Source of the DNA: an uncultured Opitutales bacterium
GTDB lineage: Bacteria > Verrucomicrobiota > Verrucomicrobiia > Opitutales > Intestinicryptomonadaceae
Assembly (NCBI GenBank): GCA_944389195.1
Contig: CALXLM010000039.1
Coordinates: 1 to 37,207, forward strand
DNA length: 37,207 nucleotides
Reading direction: 5' to 3'
In this document: positions 8,166 through 15,718 of the stretch, in pieces
How the letters are laid out: every line of letters begins with the position of its first letter
How positions within the stretch are numbered: position 1 is the first letter of the stretch
Notes under the pieces: model-generated
Database searches by the model: none
What the model saw: the letters and a program-made list of their open reading frames with translations, nothing else
Told to the model about the DNA's origin: nothing
Program-made: the position numbers and the translations under genes

Positions 8166-9251
8166 TTACCGCGCGCGGCCAGATTCCGCCGCTTTTTGGG
8201 CGGCAAGCGCAAGCTCGGCGGCCGCAAACGCATGCGACTGTTTCATCGCCGTTTCGGTTCCGTCCACAACGTCGCGCGCAAAGCGTCCGAAGAACGGGAA
8301 ACCCATGCCGAAACAGTCTATCATTTCCACGCCGTTTTTATCCGCCACATAGAGCGTCTGCGGTGGATTTCCGGGGCGCGAAAAATCAATATACTTGCGT
8401 ATTTCTATGTATCCGCCGGTGCCGAGAATAAAAGTTCTGCCGTCCCCCCATACCGGAAGGCCGTCGGGCGTAAACCAATCGACGCGGCAATATCCGGAAA
8501 CGCCGTTGTCCATAGTCACCGACGCCTCCCCGAAATCCTGAAGCCCGGGGCGGTCGGGATTGTTCATGTTGGCCACGCGCGCATAATTTATAACAGCCGA
8601 GTCGCAACCGGAAAATTCGAGCATCTGCTCAAACTGGTGCGAGCCTATGTCGCACAATATTCCGCCGTACTCTGCGCGGTCGAAGAACCATTCGGGCCGC
8701 GAATCTTTCGAAAGCCTGTGGGGGGCCATTATCAGGATTTGCAGGACGCGCCCGATCCTTCCCCCGCGAACAATCTCCACCGCTTTTTCGGCGGCCTCGT
8801 TGTGGATGCGCTCCGCAAAATACGGCATATATTTCAATCCCGTCTTCGAAACGATTGCGCGGGCCCGCTCGAGCTGCTCAAAAGTGGTCAGCGGCGGCTT
8901 GTCAACAAAGAAGTTTTTGCCAGCATTGAGAACCGCCTCGCCCATGTCGAACCTGCGCGCCGGCACTCCGGCGTTGGCCACAAGCTTTATCGACGGGTCT
9001 TCAAGGATCCTGCCGAGCGAGTCGGCCACCTTCGCGCCGGGAAAGCGCTTCAAAAACTCTTCCACCCTCCGACCGTCTGGATCCCAAACATACTCGCACG
9101 AGGCCCCTGCATTGAGAAGCCCCTGCGTCATTGCGTATATATGCCCGTGGTCGAGGCCGGCGGCGGCGAACTTCAGCTCGCCTTCCCCAACAGACCTCTC
9201 GCCCCCGACGGCGTCTGGAACATAGTCGTATCCGGTTGCGTGTTTCGACAT
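8166..9251 (-). CDS. Gfo/Idh/MocA family oxidoreductase
   Basis: 361-residue cytosolic NAD(P)-dependent dehydrogenase-like protein. The N-terminal Rossmann loop is atypical (AGLDHGHIYAM, 31-41, instead of GxGxxG) and follows a 26-residue leader. The usual EKP is DKPP (117-120). The C-terminal domain has GGILCDIGSHQFEQ (197-210) with the conserved His205. Such enzymes oxidise or epimerise sugars, sugar acids or glycosides; the substrate cannot be read from the sequence. It is the second gene of the uronate operon, 9 nt after another family member, so the two may form a hetero-complex or act in sequence. Confidence 0.87.
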   Translation of the reverse strand: MSKHATGYDYVPDAVGGERSVGEGELKFAAAGLDHGHIYAMTQGLLNAGASCEYVWDPDGRRVEEFLKRFPGAKVADSLGRILEDPSIKLVANAGVPARRFDMGEAVLNAGKNFFVDKPPLTTFEQLERARAIVSKTGLKYMPYFAERIHNEAAEKAVEIVRGGRIGRVLQILIMAPHRLSKDSRPEWFFDRAEYGGILCDIGSHQFEQMLEFSGCDSAVINYARVANMNNPDRPGLQDFGEASVTMDNGVSGYCRVDWFTPDGLPVWGDGRTFILGTGGYIEIRKYIDFSRPGNPPQTLYVADKNGVEMIDCFGMGFPFFGRFARDVVDGTETAMKQSHAFAAAELALAAQKAAESGRAR

Positions 9252-9260
9252 CGCAAGGCC

Positions 9261-10406
9261 CTATTTGAAAGATTTTTTGAAATCGACAATCGCATTCTGC
9301 CTGGGATTGTCCCTGAGCTTCGACGACGCCATCTTCTCCTCGAGAAGCTTTTTATAGAGCGCATGGTCGAGCGGAAAGTTTACGTCGGAATTTGTCCACG
9401 ACGAAAGCAGCATGGCGTTTGCAAGTTCGAGCGAAAGCTCGCCCTGAGAGGCGTCGAAATCGAGCTTCCCCTTTCCGGAAAGCGCCTCGACAAAGTTTTT
9501 TATGACCCCCACATGCTGCTCGCCGCTTCCGAAAAACTCCTCAACGTCCTCCTCCGTTTCGGGCGACCCAAACATGTAAAGGGTGTTTTTTGTGTATTCT
9601 GAAAGCGTCGTCCCCACAAAGCGGACAATCGACAGCTTGCCGCCCTCCGCCACAACGAACGCCTTGTCCCCCGCGATCACGAGCCTATTCGCGCCCGGAT
9701 ACTCGCCCGTAGACGTTGTAAACACCGCGCTTGCCCCGTCCGGCATGTCCATATGGCACACGACCTCGTCCTCTACCTCGATATCGTGGTATTTGCCGTA
9801 CTTGCACCATGCCCGCAGGCTTTTGGGCATTCCGAATATCCACGCCCAAATATCTATGTTGTGTATCGACTGGTTGATAAGCGCGCCGCCGGCCTCACCT
9901 TTCCATGTCCCGCGCCATGTGCTCGAGGCAAAATATATGTCGGGGCGGTACCAGTTCGACATCGTCCACGAAATGCGGTTTATCTTACCGATTTCCCCGG
10001 AATCCACCAGTTCTTTTATGCGCGCGTAAATCGGCGTTGTGCGCTGGTTCAGCATAATGGCGCATGTTTTCCCGCATTTTTTTGCGAAATTCTGAAGCTC
10101 TATCGCGTCGGCGGTGCAAAGGGCTATGGGTTTTTCTACAAGGGTATGGTATCCGGCGGCAAGGCACTTCTTCGCAAAAGGAAGATGCGTAAAAGACGGG
10201 GTGGCCACTATTACGGCGTCGAAGCCTCCGGAGGCAAGCATGCCGTCGAGGTCGCCATAGATTTTAAGCCCGCTATATTTGGGGTCGGTGACGGGGCGCT
10301 GTTCGCAAGCGCAAACTATTTCGGCTTCGGGAATTTTCCCCGCCATGAGATTGTCGACGTGCATAGAACCGATGGGCCCCATTCCTATTACAGCAAATTT
10401 TACCAT
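9261..10406 (-). CDS. Gfo/Idh/MocA family oxidoreductase, first gene of uronate operon
   Basis: 381-residue dehydrogenase of the Gfo/Idh/MocA family. The Rossmann loop is VIGMGPIGSMH (6-16), the nicotinamide-side EKP is at 91-93, and the C-terminal substrate domain contains GGALINQSIHNIDIW (173-187) with His182 and Asp185. No signal peptide is present, so it acts in the cytoplasm. A good ribosome-binding site (AGGGGA, 6-7 nt before ATG) precedes it, and the promoter/operator region lies immediately upstream. As the lead gene of an operon with uxuA and the SDR, it probably oxidises an incoming uronate or uronate glycoside; this is inference. Confidence 0.88.
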   Translation of the reverse strand: MVKFAVIGMGPIGSMHVDNLMAGKIPEAEIVCACEQRPVTDPKYSGLKIYGDLDGMLASGGFDAVIVATPSFTHLPFAKKCLAAGYHTLVEKPIALCTADAIELQNFAKKCGKTCAIMLNQRTTPIYARIKELVDSGEIGKINRISWTMSNWYRPDIYFASSTWRGTWKGEAGGALINQSIHNIDIWAWIFGMPKSLRAWCKYGKYHDIEVEDEVVCHMDMPDGASAVFTTSTGEYPGANRLVIAGDKAFVVAEGGKLSIVRFVGTTLSEYTKNTLYMFGSPETEEDVEEFFGSGEQHVGVIKNFVEALSGKGKLDFDASQGELSLELANAMLLSSWTNSDVNFPLDHALYKKLLEEKMASSKLRDNPRQNAIVDFKKSFK

Positions 10407-10418
10407 ACTCTATTCCCC

Positions 10419-10446
10419 TTTATATATGTTGGCATATAAGTCTCAA
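10419..10446 (-). promoter_or_regulatory. Candidate promoter of uronate operon
   Basis: Minus-strand TTGAGA (10446-10441), 16 nt, TATAAA (10424-10419). The -35 lies inside the palindrome at 10440-10464, so a bound repressor would block it. The predicted start would fall only a few bases before the ATG, which conflicts with use of the AGGGGA ribosome-binding site. An upstream TTGACA (10495-10490) without a clear -10 is the alternative. Confidence 0.35.
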
Positions 10447-10464
10447 CCCTCAAACGATTGAGAC
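10440..10464. promoter_or_regulatory. Palindromic operator candidate
   Basis: GTCTCAA (10440-10446) and TTGAGAC (10458-10464) are a perfect inverted repeat with 11 bp between. Nested inside is CTCAA-ACGA-TTGAG (10449-10462), a palindrome with a central CG like LacI-family operators. It lies between the divergent uronate operon and the PEP-CTERM gene, closest to the former. A sugar-responsive repressor is likely but not encoded in this window. Confidence 0.5.
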
Positions 10465-10661
10465 AAGTTTCCCAGATAGGACCCCACCTGTCAATCTTTT
10501 TTTGGCCGGTATTTTTAGTTTTGGGCATGCGCGGCCGCCGTTATCAATTGTCGCATTTTTATTGGCGCGCCTGCGGACGCACAAATCGGAACTGCAAAAT
10601 TAACGCAGTTAAAGCGGCGTTTTATCTTGCGGTTTTCCCGTTGTTAAAAAATATTTTTTGT

Positions 10662-10693
10662 TTGACATATATACAACCGTTCAAATATATAAT
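10662..10693 (+). promoter_or_regulatory. Promoter of PEP-CTERM gene
   Basis: Consensus TTGACA at 10662-10667 is followed by an AT-rich stretch with TATATA at 10686-10691 (18-nt spacing) or TATAAT at 10688-10693 (20-nt). The ATG is at 10702, so the mRNA would have a leader of only a few bases, and no Shine-Dalgarno is present. Confidence 0.5.
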
Positions 10694-10701
10694 TATACAT
10701 T

Positions 10702-12246
10702 ATGAAAACCTTCTACTATTTTGTATGTCTTTGTGCGTTTTCGTTATCGGCGGGCTACGCCGGCACTGTAGATGTCACACCTACTTCTTCCGACCGCGAA
10801 GCCATTCCCGTGCCCGGCTCCAACACCGACCAGCTTGTTTTGCATTCTGATTCATTCGGCAATTATACGGTAGGAGGGGGAAATACCGCCACCTACCAGA
10901 GCCTAAAAGCGGTCTCGGGCAGCGGCGATAACGAAACTCCCGCAAATGCAAATTTTGCAACTGGCACGCTTGTAATAGATGCGAACGCGCAAAGCGGAAC
11001 CGTGACGGGCATGTCAGCCGAGACGTTTTCGATGAACTATTTTAACCTTATAGTTCAAAATACGGCGGAAGATAATACGGCCACCGTCAATATAGACATA
11101 AACAAATTGAATGTCCTTAGCGAATCGACATTGGTAACACAAACGCAAACTTTTTCCTTTGTAGGGGTAAATGCGGTTTTGAATACTTCCAACGCAACAA
11201 TATCCAATGATTTTGAAGGCCCCCAAGGCGGAAATACCTCCACTCTTTCCGTTGACGCCGATTCAAAACTAACATGGAATGGGAACGGCACGTTTAACAA
11301 ATACGGCAAGTTGGATCTAAAAGGCAGTATGCATTTAAATACCGGAAAAATTACCTTTAACGAAGGCAGCGAACTTCTTGCGGATAGCGGAGCCTCGTTC
11401 CACATGAGCGGCGTAAGTTCGATTGCAGTGGCAGCGGGCGCCACTCTCGATTTCAGCAGAGGAGCCACATTTAAGGCGGACGCCGGTTCTACTTTTCACC
11501 TGTACGGAACGATGGTCTACACAAAAGACATCACTTTTACAAAATTGTACACTTGGGGAACATTCACGCAGACTGCCGGGGGAGTTACATTTACAAGGCC
11601 CACCGAATTTAACGATGGGTCCAATTGGACGGTATTTTCGAGAATATATCTAATGGGAAATAATATGTCCGACTTAACTTTCGCCAACGTCACAATAAAC
11701 GACGGAGCAACTCTTACACTCACGAAGGATCCGGAAAACTATTGGACCCCCGCCGCAGTGGTCTTTCAGGGAAACAACAACCTTGTACTCAATAAGGCAA
11801 ATGCCATAAAAGATTCCGACGGGAACGATGTCGCGCTTGTCACCTATGGCCAAACGACAAACAACAATATGACCATAAATGCCGACCAGTCGTTTACAAA
11901 TATCCATCTTAACTATGCAAATCTCGATATTGTAATGGCAGACGGGGTCAAGCTTACCCTGACTGGAGACGGCAACGGCACAACGCTCGCATTCTCTGGA
12001 GACACGACTTTGAGAATATACAATTTTGCCGAAGATACCATTTACGTCGGCACAAGTTCGAGCACTTCCGATCTCATAGCCCAGCATGTAGAGCTTTACG
12101 ACGCTAACGGACTGCTTCTAAATACGCCTTTTGTGGCTGAAGACGGATATATTTCGGCTGTTCCTGAACCCGCCGAAGTAGCCGCCCTTTTCGGGGCTCT
12201 TGCTCTGGCGTTTGCGGCTGCGCGCCGCAGGCGCGGGATAAAATAG
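10702..12246 (+). CDS. Secreted beta-rich protein with PEP-CTERM sorting signal
   Basis: 514 residues with a signal peptide (1-20, ending SAGYA) and a long Thr/Asn/Gly-rich body of short beta-strand repeats, resembling autotransporter-like beta-helix passenger domains. The C-terminus (487-514) is a complete PEP-CTERM signal: VPEP, a hydrophobic segment of about 16 residues, then RRRR near the end. PEP-CTERM proteins are processed by an exosortase and go to the envelope or exopolysaccharide; no exosortase gene is in this window. No enzymatic motif is visible. The gene is monocistronic, with its own promoter-like sequence and a strong terminator after the stop. Function is unknown, probably a surface or matrix protein. 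Confidence 0.88.
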   Translation: MKTFYYFVCLCAFSLSAGYAGTVDVTPTSSDREAIPVPGSNTDQLVLHSDSFGNYTVGGGNTATYQSLKAVSGSGDNETPANANFATGTLVIDANAQSGTVTGMSAETFSMNYFNLIVQNTAEDNTATVNIDINKLNVLSESTLVTQTQTFSFVGVNAVLNTSNATISNDFEGPQGGNTSTLSVDADSKLTWNGNGTFNKYGKLDLKGSMHLNTGKITFNEGSELLADSGASFHMSGVSSIAVAAGATLDFSRGATFKADAGSTFHLYGTMVYTKDITFTKLYTWGTFTQTAGGVTFTRPTEFNDGSNWTVFSRIYLMGNNMSDLTFANVTINDGATLTLTKDPENYWTPAAVVFQGNNNLVLNKANAIKDSDGNDVALVTYGQTTNNNMTINADQSFTNIHLNYANLDIVMADGVKLTLTGDGNGTTLAFSGDTTLRIYNFAEDTIYVGTSSSTSDLIAQHVELYDANGLLLNTPFVAEDGYISAVPEPAEVAALFGALALAFAAARRRRGIK

Positions 12247-12276
12247 CCGCCCGCTTTATTCTATTATGGATTTTTT

Positions 12277-12306
12277 AAGGCCGTCCGACAGGAACGGCCT
12301 TTTTTT
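12277..12306 (+). terminator. Intrinsic terminator of PEP-CTERM gene
   Basis: AGGCCGT (12278-12284) pairs perfectly with ACGGCCT (12294-12300), with further partial pairing inside the loop. A run of seven T follows. It lies 30 bp after the stop codon. Confidence 0.88.
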
Positions 12307-12441
12307 ATATGGTACAAAACCTTTCGACGGTCCGAACCGCACAATTTTACGCTTTGAGGCTTTACAACTTAAAAAGAAATATATAGAAAATTTACTTATG
12401 TAGGTTATTTTGTAAACTTTTAACTATGGAAAGGATAATAG

Positions 12442-13848
12442 ATGGGAAAAGGGGCGTTAAAATTTATAATATCATCATGTTTCTTAACACTATCGGCAAC
12501 GGCAACCCTCATGGGAAAAGTTATAACTTATCCGGCGCCGATTACCGAAAAAGCAAATACATCTTATGCCGTATATGCGGACGGAAAACCAGTTGACATA
12601 TACAAATCGCTGTCGCCGCAATTTGAGGGGGGAGAATATTATTTCGCCATTTTCGATTTTGACGGAAAAGTCGAAATAAAGGTGGAATCGGAAAAGCCTC
12701 TCGACAAAGCCGAAATTTTTCCGGCGAGAACAAACGTAGTTTCACGGTCGGACAATTCAATAACCCTTACCGCCGACAAAGCTCCGTTTTGCGCCGTAAT
12801 ACTGCGGGACGAGCGCAACATGCCGCTGGTGATATTTGGAAACCCGATAGAAACCGACGTTCCCAATCCAAACGCAAAAGATGTGGTGTATTTCGGCCCC
12901 GGCGTCCACGTTCTTCCGGAAATAAGACTTACCGACAACCAGACCCTTTACATTGCGGGCGGAGCCGTTGTCAAATCGAGAGTGTACGCGCAGGGCAAAA
13001 ATATAACCGTCCGCGGCCGCGGAATCATAAGCGGAGACCTGTACGAGCGCAAATCCCTTCCGAAAGGCTATCATTTTATCGATTTTAAAAAGTGCCAAAA
13101 CGCCGTAATCCGCGACATCGTGTTAAAAGACCCGCCGTCATGGACGCTTGTGACTTTCAATACCGACGGCTTTAAAATCGACAACCTTAAAATTTGCGCC
13201 TCAAGAATGTTAAACGACGACGCCATAGACCTATGCAATACGTCAAACGTAGAAATAAAAAACACGTTTGCGCGCGCGCAGGACGACATAATCGCAATCA
13301 AGGGAATGTATGGAGACATGCCGTGCGAGAATATCGAAATAGAAGATTGCATATTTTGGACCGACATCGCCAACATATTCAGAATCGGATATGAATGCAC
13401 TACTCCGAGAATGGCCAACATCAGGGTCAAGAATGTTGAGATACCGTATTACGCCGTAAACTACAGGGGGCCGGAGGAATATTGGGCGAAAGGCATAATT
13501 TGGTTTCAGGCCACGAACAACATGCCCATGCACAACATAGATTTTGAAAATATTACAGTGCGCTCCAACGGAAACGACATGTGCATGCTGCTGGCAAACC
13601 CCAGAAAAGTAACCAGGCATGCTGACACCAATCCCGGACGGGTCTTTGACTGCTCTCTAAAAAATATAAAAGTTTACGGCAAAAAGGGCAAATTTAAGGG
13701 GCTTTTGTATTTTTGCGGATACGATGAAAATTCCCATGTAAAAAATATAAAGCTCGAAAATATTACCTATTTCGGCGAAAAGATAGATTCGTCATACAGG
13801 CATTTCAAGGACGAGAAAAAATTTACGAGCGAAATATCGGTAAAATAA
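12442..13848 (+). CDS. Secreted GH28-like beta-helix glycosidase (polygalacturonase-like)
   Basis: 468 residues with a signal peptide (about 1-24), a small N-terminal beta domain (25-140) and a right-handed beta-helix. N258-D-D260 and Q280-D281-D282 (QDDIIAIKG) reproduce the GH28 NTD and DD motifs with the exact 21/22-residue spacing of fungal polygalacturonases. The third motif, normally GHG, is replaced by FRIGYE (313-318), and no clear RIK motif follows, so the site is altered. Pectin or rhamnogalacturonan fragments are likely substrates. GH49/GH87-type beta-helix enzymes also carry an N-terminal beta domain and are the alternatives. The ribosome-binding site AAGGA lies 7 nt before ATG. 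It would supply galacturonate-type products, though the uxuA branch upstream is the glucuronate/fructuronate one. Confidence 0.75.
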   Translation: MGKGALKFIISSCFLTLSATATLMGKVITYPAPITEKANTSYAVYADGKPVDIYKSLSPQFEGGEYYFAIFDFDGKVEIKVESEKPLDKAEIFPARTNVVSRSDNSITLTADKAPFCAVILRDERNMPLVIFGNPIETDVPNPNAKDVVYFGPGVHVLPEIRLTDNQTLYIAGGAVVKSRVYAQGKNITVRGRGIISGDLYERKSLPKGYHFIDFKKCQNAVIRDIVLKDPPSWTLVTFNTDGFKIDNLKICASRMLNDDAIDLCNTSNVEIKNTFARAQDDIIAIKGMYGDMPCENIEIEDCIFWTDIANIFRIGYECTTPRMANIRVKNVEIPYYAVNYRGPEEYWAKGIIWFQATNNMPMHNIDFENITVRSNGNDMCMLLANPRKVTRHADTNPGRVFDCSLKNIKVYGKKGKFKGLLYFCGYDENSHVKNIKLENITYFGEKIDSSYRHFKDEKKFTSEISVK

Positions 13849-14166
13849 TCCGCATACGGACATGCTGCGCGGCATTTATCCCGCCCGCGCGGGCGCCGGA
13901 AGGACAAAAGGAAACGGCGGCCGCAAAAGCCGGCATGATATTTGCCGTACGATTGCCTATTTTTCGGAATCCGCATGCCTTGTATGCTTTCAAACCGGCG
14001 AGCGCGCGTGAACGCGCGATAGGCAGTTCCCCAATTTGAAAGCCCGACTCGCGCTTGCAAAAAAACGTAGCATGGAGGTACGCCATGCAATCCGCACAAA
14101 CGCGCGCCCGCCCGAGCCGAATTATCATTGCATAATGTCCGCTTCCATGCGCGGCTTTTCTTTAAT

Positions 14167-14199
14167 CCGGCAAACGCATAGCGGCCTTGCGTTTGCCGG
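14167..14199. repeat. Perfect 12-bp inverted repeat
   Basis: CCGGCAAACGCA (14167-14178) and TGCGTTTGCCGG (14188-14199) are exact reverse complements around a 9-nt loop. No T-run follows. It is the strongest single hairpin of the gene-free block and lies 70 bp before the terminator. Confidence 0.75.
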
Positions 14200-14256
14200 G
14201 CGGGCGCAATGCAAAATCTCAAGCAATACGGCATGCGCAAAATTCCGCGCTCTTGC

Positions 14257-14296
14257 AAAAAAAAAGAACGTCCTCTTTCGAGGACGCCTTTTATTT
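14257..14296. terminator. Bidirectional intrinsic terminator
   Basis: CGTCCTC (14269-14275), loop TTTC, GAGGACG (14280-14286). On the plus strand it is followed by CCTTTTATTT. On the minus strand it is followed by TTC and then nine T (14265-14257), a very strong U-tract. The minus-strand strength implies a transcript arriving from the rpsB side, although no annotated minus-strand gene lies there. Confidence 0.8.
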
Positions 14297-14495
14297 AACC
14301 TACTCTACTACTCTACCCAATTAGAACACAGCTTTGCAGCCATGCCTACCGGAAAAACATCATACGGCCTTTTTTATAAAAATCGGCTCATATGCCTCCC
14401 GTGTTGTGTATATATTTTAACACTTCTTGCACCAGTTTGTACAGTTTTTTAAATAGATATGTTCGCATAAAACGGTATTATTTTTAGAACATATA
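14265..14495 (-). ncRNA. Candidate small minus-strand transcript
   Basis: TTGACA (14530-14525), 17 nt, TATGTA (14507-14502) forms a promoter-like pair on the minus strand. The strong minus-strand terminator at about 14265 would end a transcript of roughly 230 nt. Inside is GGGAGG (14400-14395) close to a five-codon frame MSRFL (14391-14374), then two other tiny frames (MMFFR; an 11-codon frame starting MAAKLCSN), none convincing as a protein. It could be a regulatory RNA or a leader-peptide-like transcript. The -10 is weak, and I cannot assign it to a known RNA family. Confidence 0.3.
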
Positions 14496-14866
14496 TACAA
14501 GTACATATCTTAGGGTTAATATATTGTCAATCAATGAAATATTATAAAAAAATAACACCTCATATATTGCTCAAAAATTGACATACCCAAAAAAAAAACG
14601 CTTTAGGACGGCAAAAAAATCAAAAAAAATTTATCTCGTTTTGCAAAAGAATCCCGTTCTTTAAAACCGCAATCCGCAATCCCTAAACCGCAAGTTGAAA
14701 TCCGTTCATAACGACGCAGGTGCCGCAGGTGCCGATAAATTTTAACATAAAAATCGAAAATTTTGCTTGCGCGCAACTTATGTTTCATATTTTATTCCGC
14801 CCTTTCAGACAATCGCACGGTGCGGTTGCCGTCAACATTAACCCTAAAAGTTAGAAATATCCAAGG

Positions 14867-14880
14867 TTTGCCAAGGCAAA
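14867..14880 (+). promoter_or_regulatory. rpsB leader hairpin
   Basis: TTTGCC (14867-14872) and GGCAAA (14875-14880) form a tight hairpin immediately before the GGAG ribosome-binding site (14884-14887) of rpsB. It could take part in S2 autoregulation; position is the only evidence. Confidence 0.35.
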
Positions 14881-14898
14881 TACGGAGCTATAAAAAAT

Positions 14899-15699
14899 AT
14901 GAATATAACAGTAAAAGACCTTCTCGATGCGGGCGTGCATTTCGGGCATCAAACCCGCCGCTGGAATCCCAAATCGAAGCCCTACGTTTACGACCACCGT
15001 TCCGGAGTGTCGATAATCGACCTCGAAAAAACCTACGCGCAGCTTGAAAAGGCGGCCGCTTTTGTCGAAGAAACCGTGGCCTCCAACAAGGACATAATGT
15101 TTATCGGGACAAAGCGCCAAGCCCAGGAAATTCTCCGCGAAGCCGCAGCCATGTGCAACATGCCCTTCTGCGTGAACCGCTGGCTCGGTGGAACGCTTAC
15201 GAATTTCGAAACGATACAGACAAGCCTTAAAAAGTACAAAAAATTCCTCGACATGGAGTCGTCGGGAGCGCTCGACAAGCTTTACGCCAAGGAAGCCGCA
15301 GCTATACGCCGCGAGATGGACAGAATGAGCCGCAATTTCGAGGGCATAAAAGAAATCACCAAGCTTCCCGGAGCGGTGTTTATCGTTGACATAAAGAACG
15401 AGGAAATAGCAGTTTCGGAATGCCGCAAACTCGGCATACCCGTTGTGGCCATTGTCGACACCAATTCCGACCCGACTCTTGTGGATTATCCGATACCCGC
15501 AAACGACGACGCCGTTAAAAGCATAAGGCTCATAACCGAAATCGTCGTCGAGGCGGTTCAAAACGGCTTAAGCCGCCGCACGGTGCAGGTGAAGAATCCT
15601 CAAATAGTATCCAAAAAGGACGATGTCGAAGCCGCCCCCGAAGCGGAAGTTTCCTTTAAGGAAATCGACGTTGAAAAAATAGAAGAACCCCAAGAATAA
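14899..15699 (+). CDS. rpsB: 30S ribosomal protein S2
   Basis: 266 residues with all S2 landmarks: MNITVKDLLDAGVHFGHQTRRWNPK at the N-terminus (described here by its key GVHFGH and RRWNPK segments), FIGTKRQAQ at about 73-81, NRWLGGTLTNF at 98-108, the coiled-coil region with KLPGAVFIVD, and GIPVVAIVDTNSDP followed by IPANDDA near 200. S2 sits on the back of the small subunit and is needed for S1 binding and initiation. The C-terminus carries an acidic tail (EAAPEAEVSFKEIDVEKIEE). A GGAG ribosome-binding site is 11 nt upstream. It forms the usual operon with tsf, 19 nt downstream. Confidence 0.98.
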   Translation: MNITVKDLLDAGVHFGHQTRRWNPKSKPYVYDHRSGVSIIDLEKTYAQLEKAAAFVEETVASNKDIMFIGTKRQAQEILREAAAMCNMPFCVNRWLGGTLTNFETIQTSLKKYKKFLDMESSGALDKLYAKEAAAIRREMDRMSRNFEGIKEITKLPGAVFIVDIKNEEIAVSECRKLGIPVVAIVDTNSDPTLVDYPIPANDDAVKSIRLITEIVVEAVQNGLSRRTVQVKNPQIVSKKDDVEAAPEAEVSFKEIDVEKIEEPQE

Positions 15700-15718
15700 C
15701 CATAATTTATAATTCGAC

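Larger units (their letters stand above)
13849..14898. other. 1.05-kb gene-free stretch: hairpin block, terminator, AT-rich leader
   Basis: No convincing gene. The left part (13861-14260) is GC-rich and crowded with perfect inverted repeats: 13882-13895, 14003-14018, GCTTTCAAA at 13986-13994 with 14035-14043, TGCCTAT at 13954-13960 with 14019-14025, GCATGG at 14070-14075 with 14083-14088, and a 12-bp stem at 14167-14178/14188-14199. A bidirectional terminator follows at about 14257-14296. The right part (14300-14898) is AT-rich. It holds a possible minus-strand promoter, A-tracts, a 9-bp tandem GCAGGTGCC near 14717 and the rpsB leader. Minus-strand open frames over the hairpin block have unusual composition and overlap the GH28 gene; I do not regard them as genes. 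Confidence 0.7.

Noticed and set aside
13767-14258. Minus-strand open frame of 163 codons (and a second, 101 codons, in another frame) over the hairpin block
   Set aside because: Overlaps the 3' end of the GH28 gene, lies in a palindrome-rich stretch, has Arg/Cys-rich composition unlike neighbours and shows no signal or domain. Its length is explained by GC-rich sequence with few stops.
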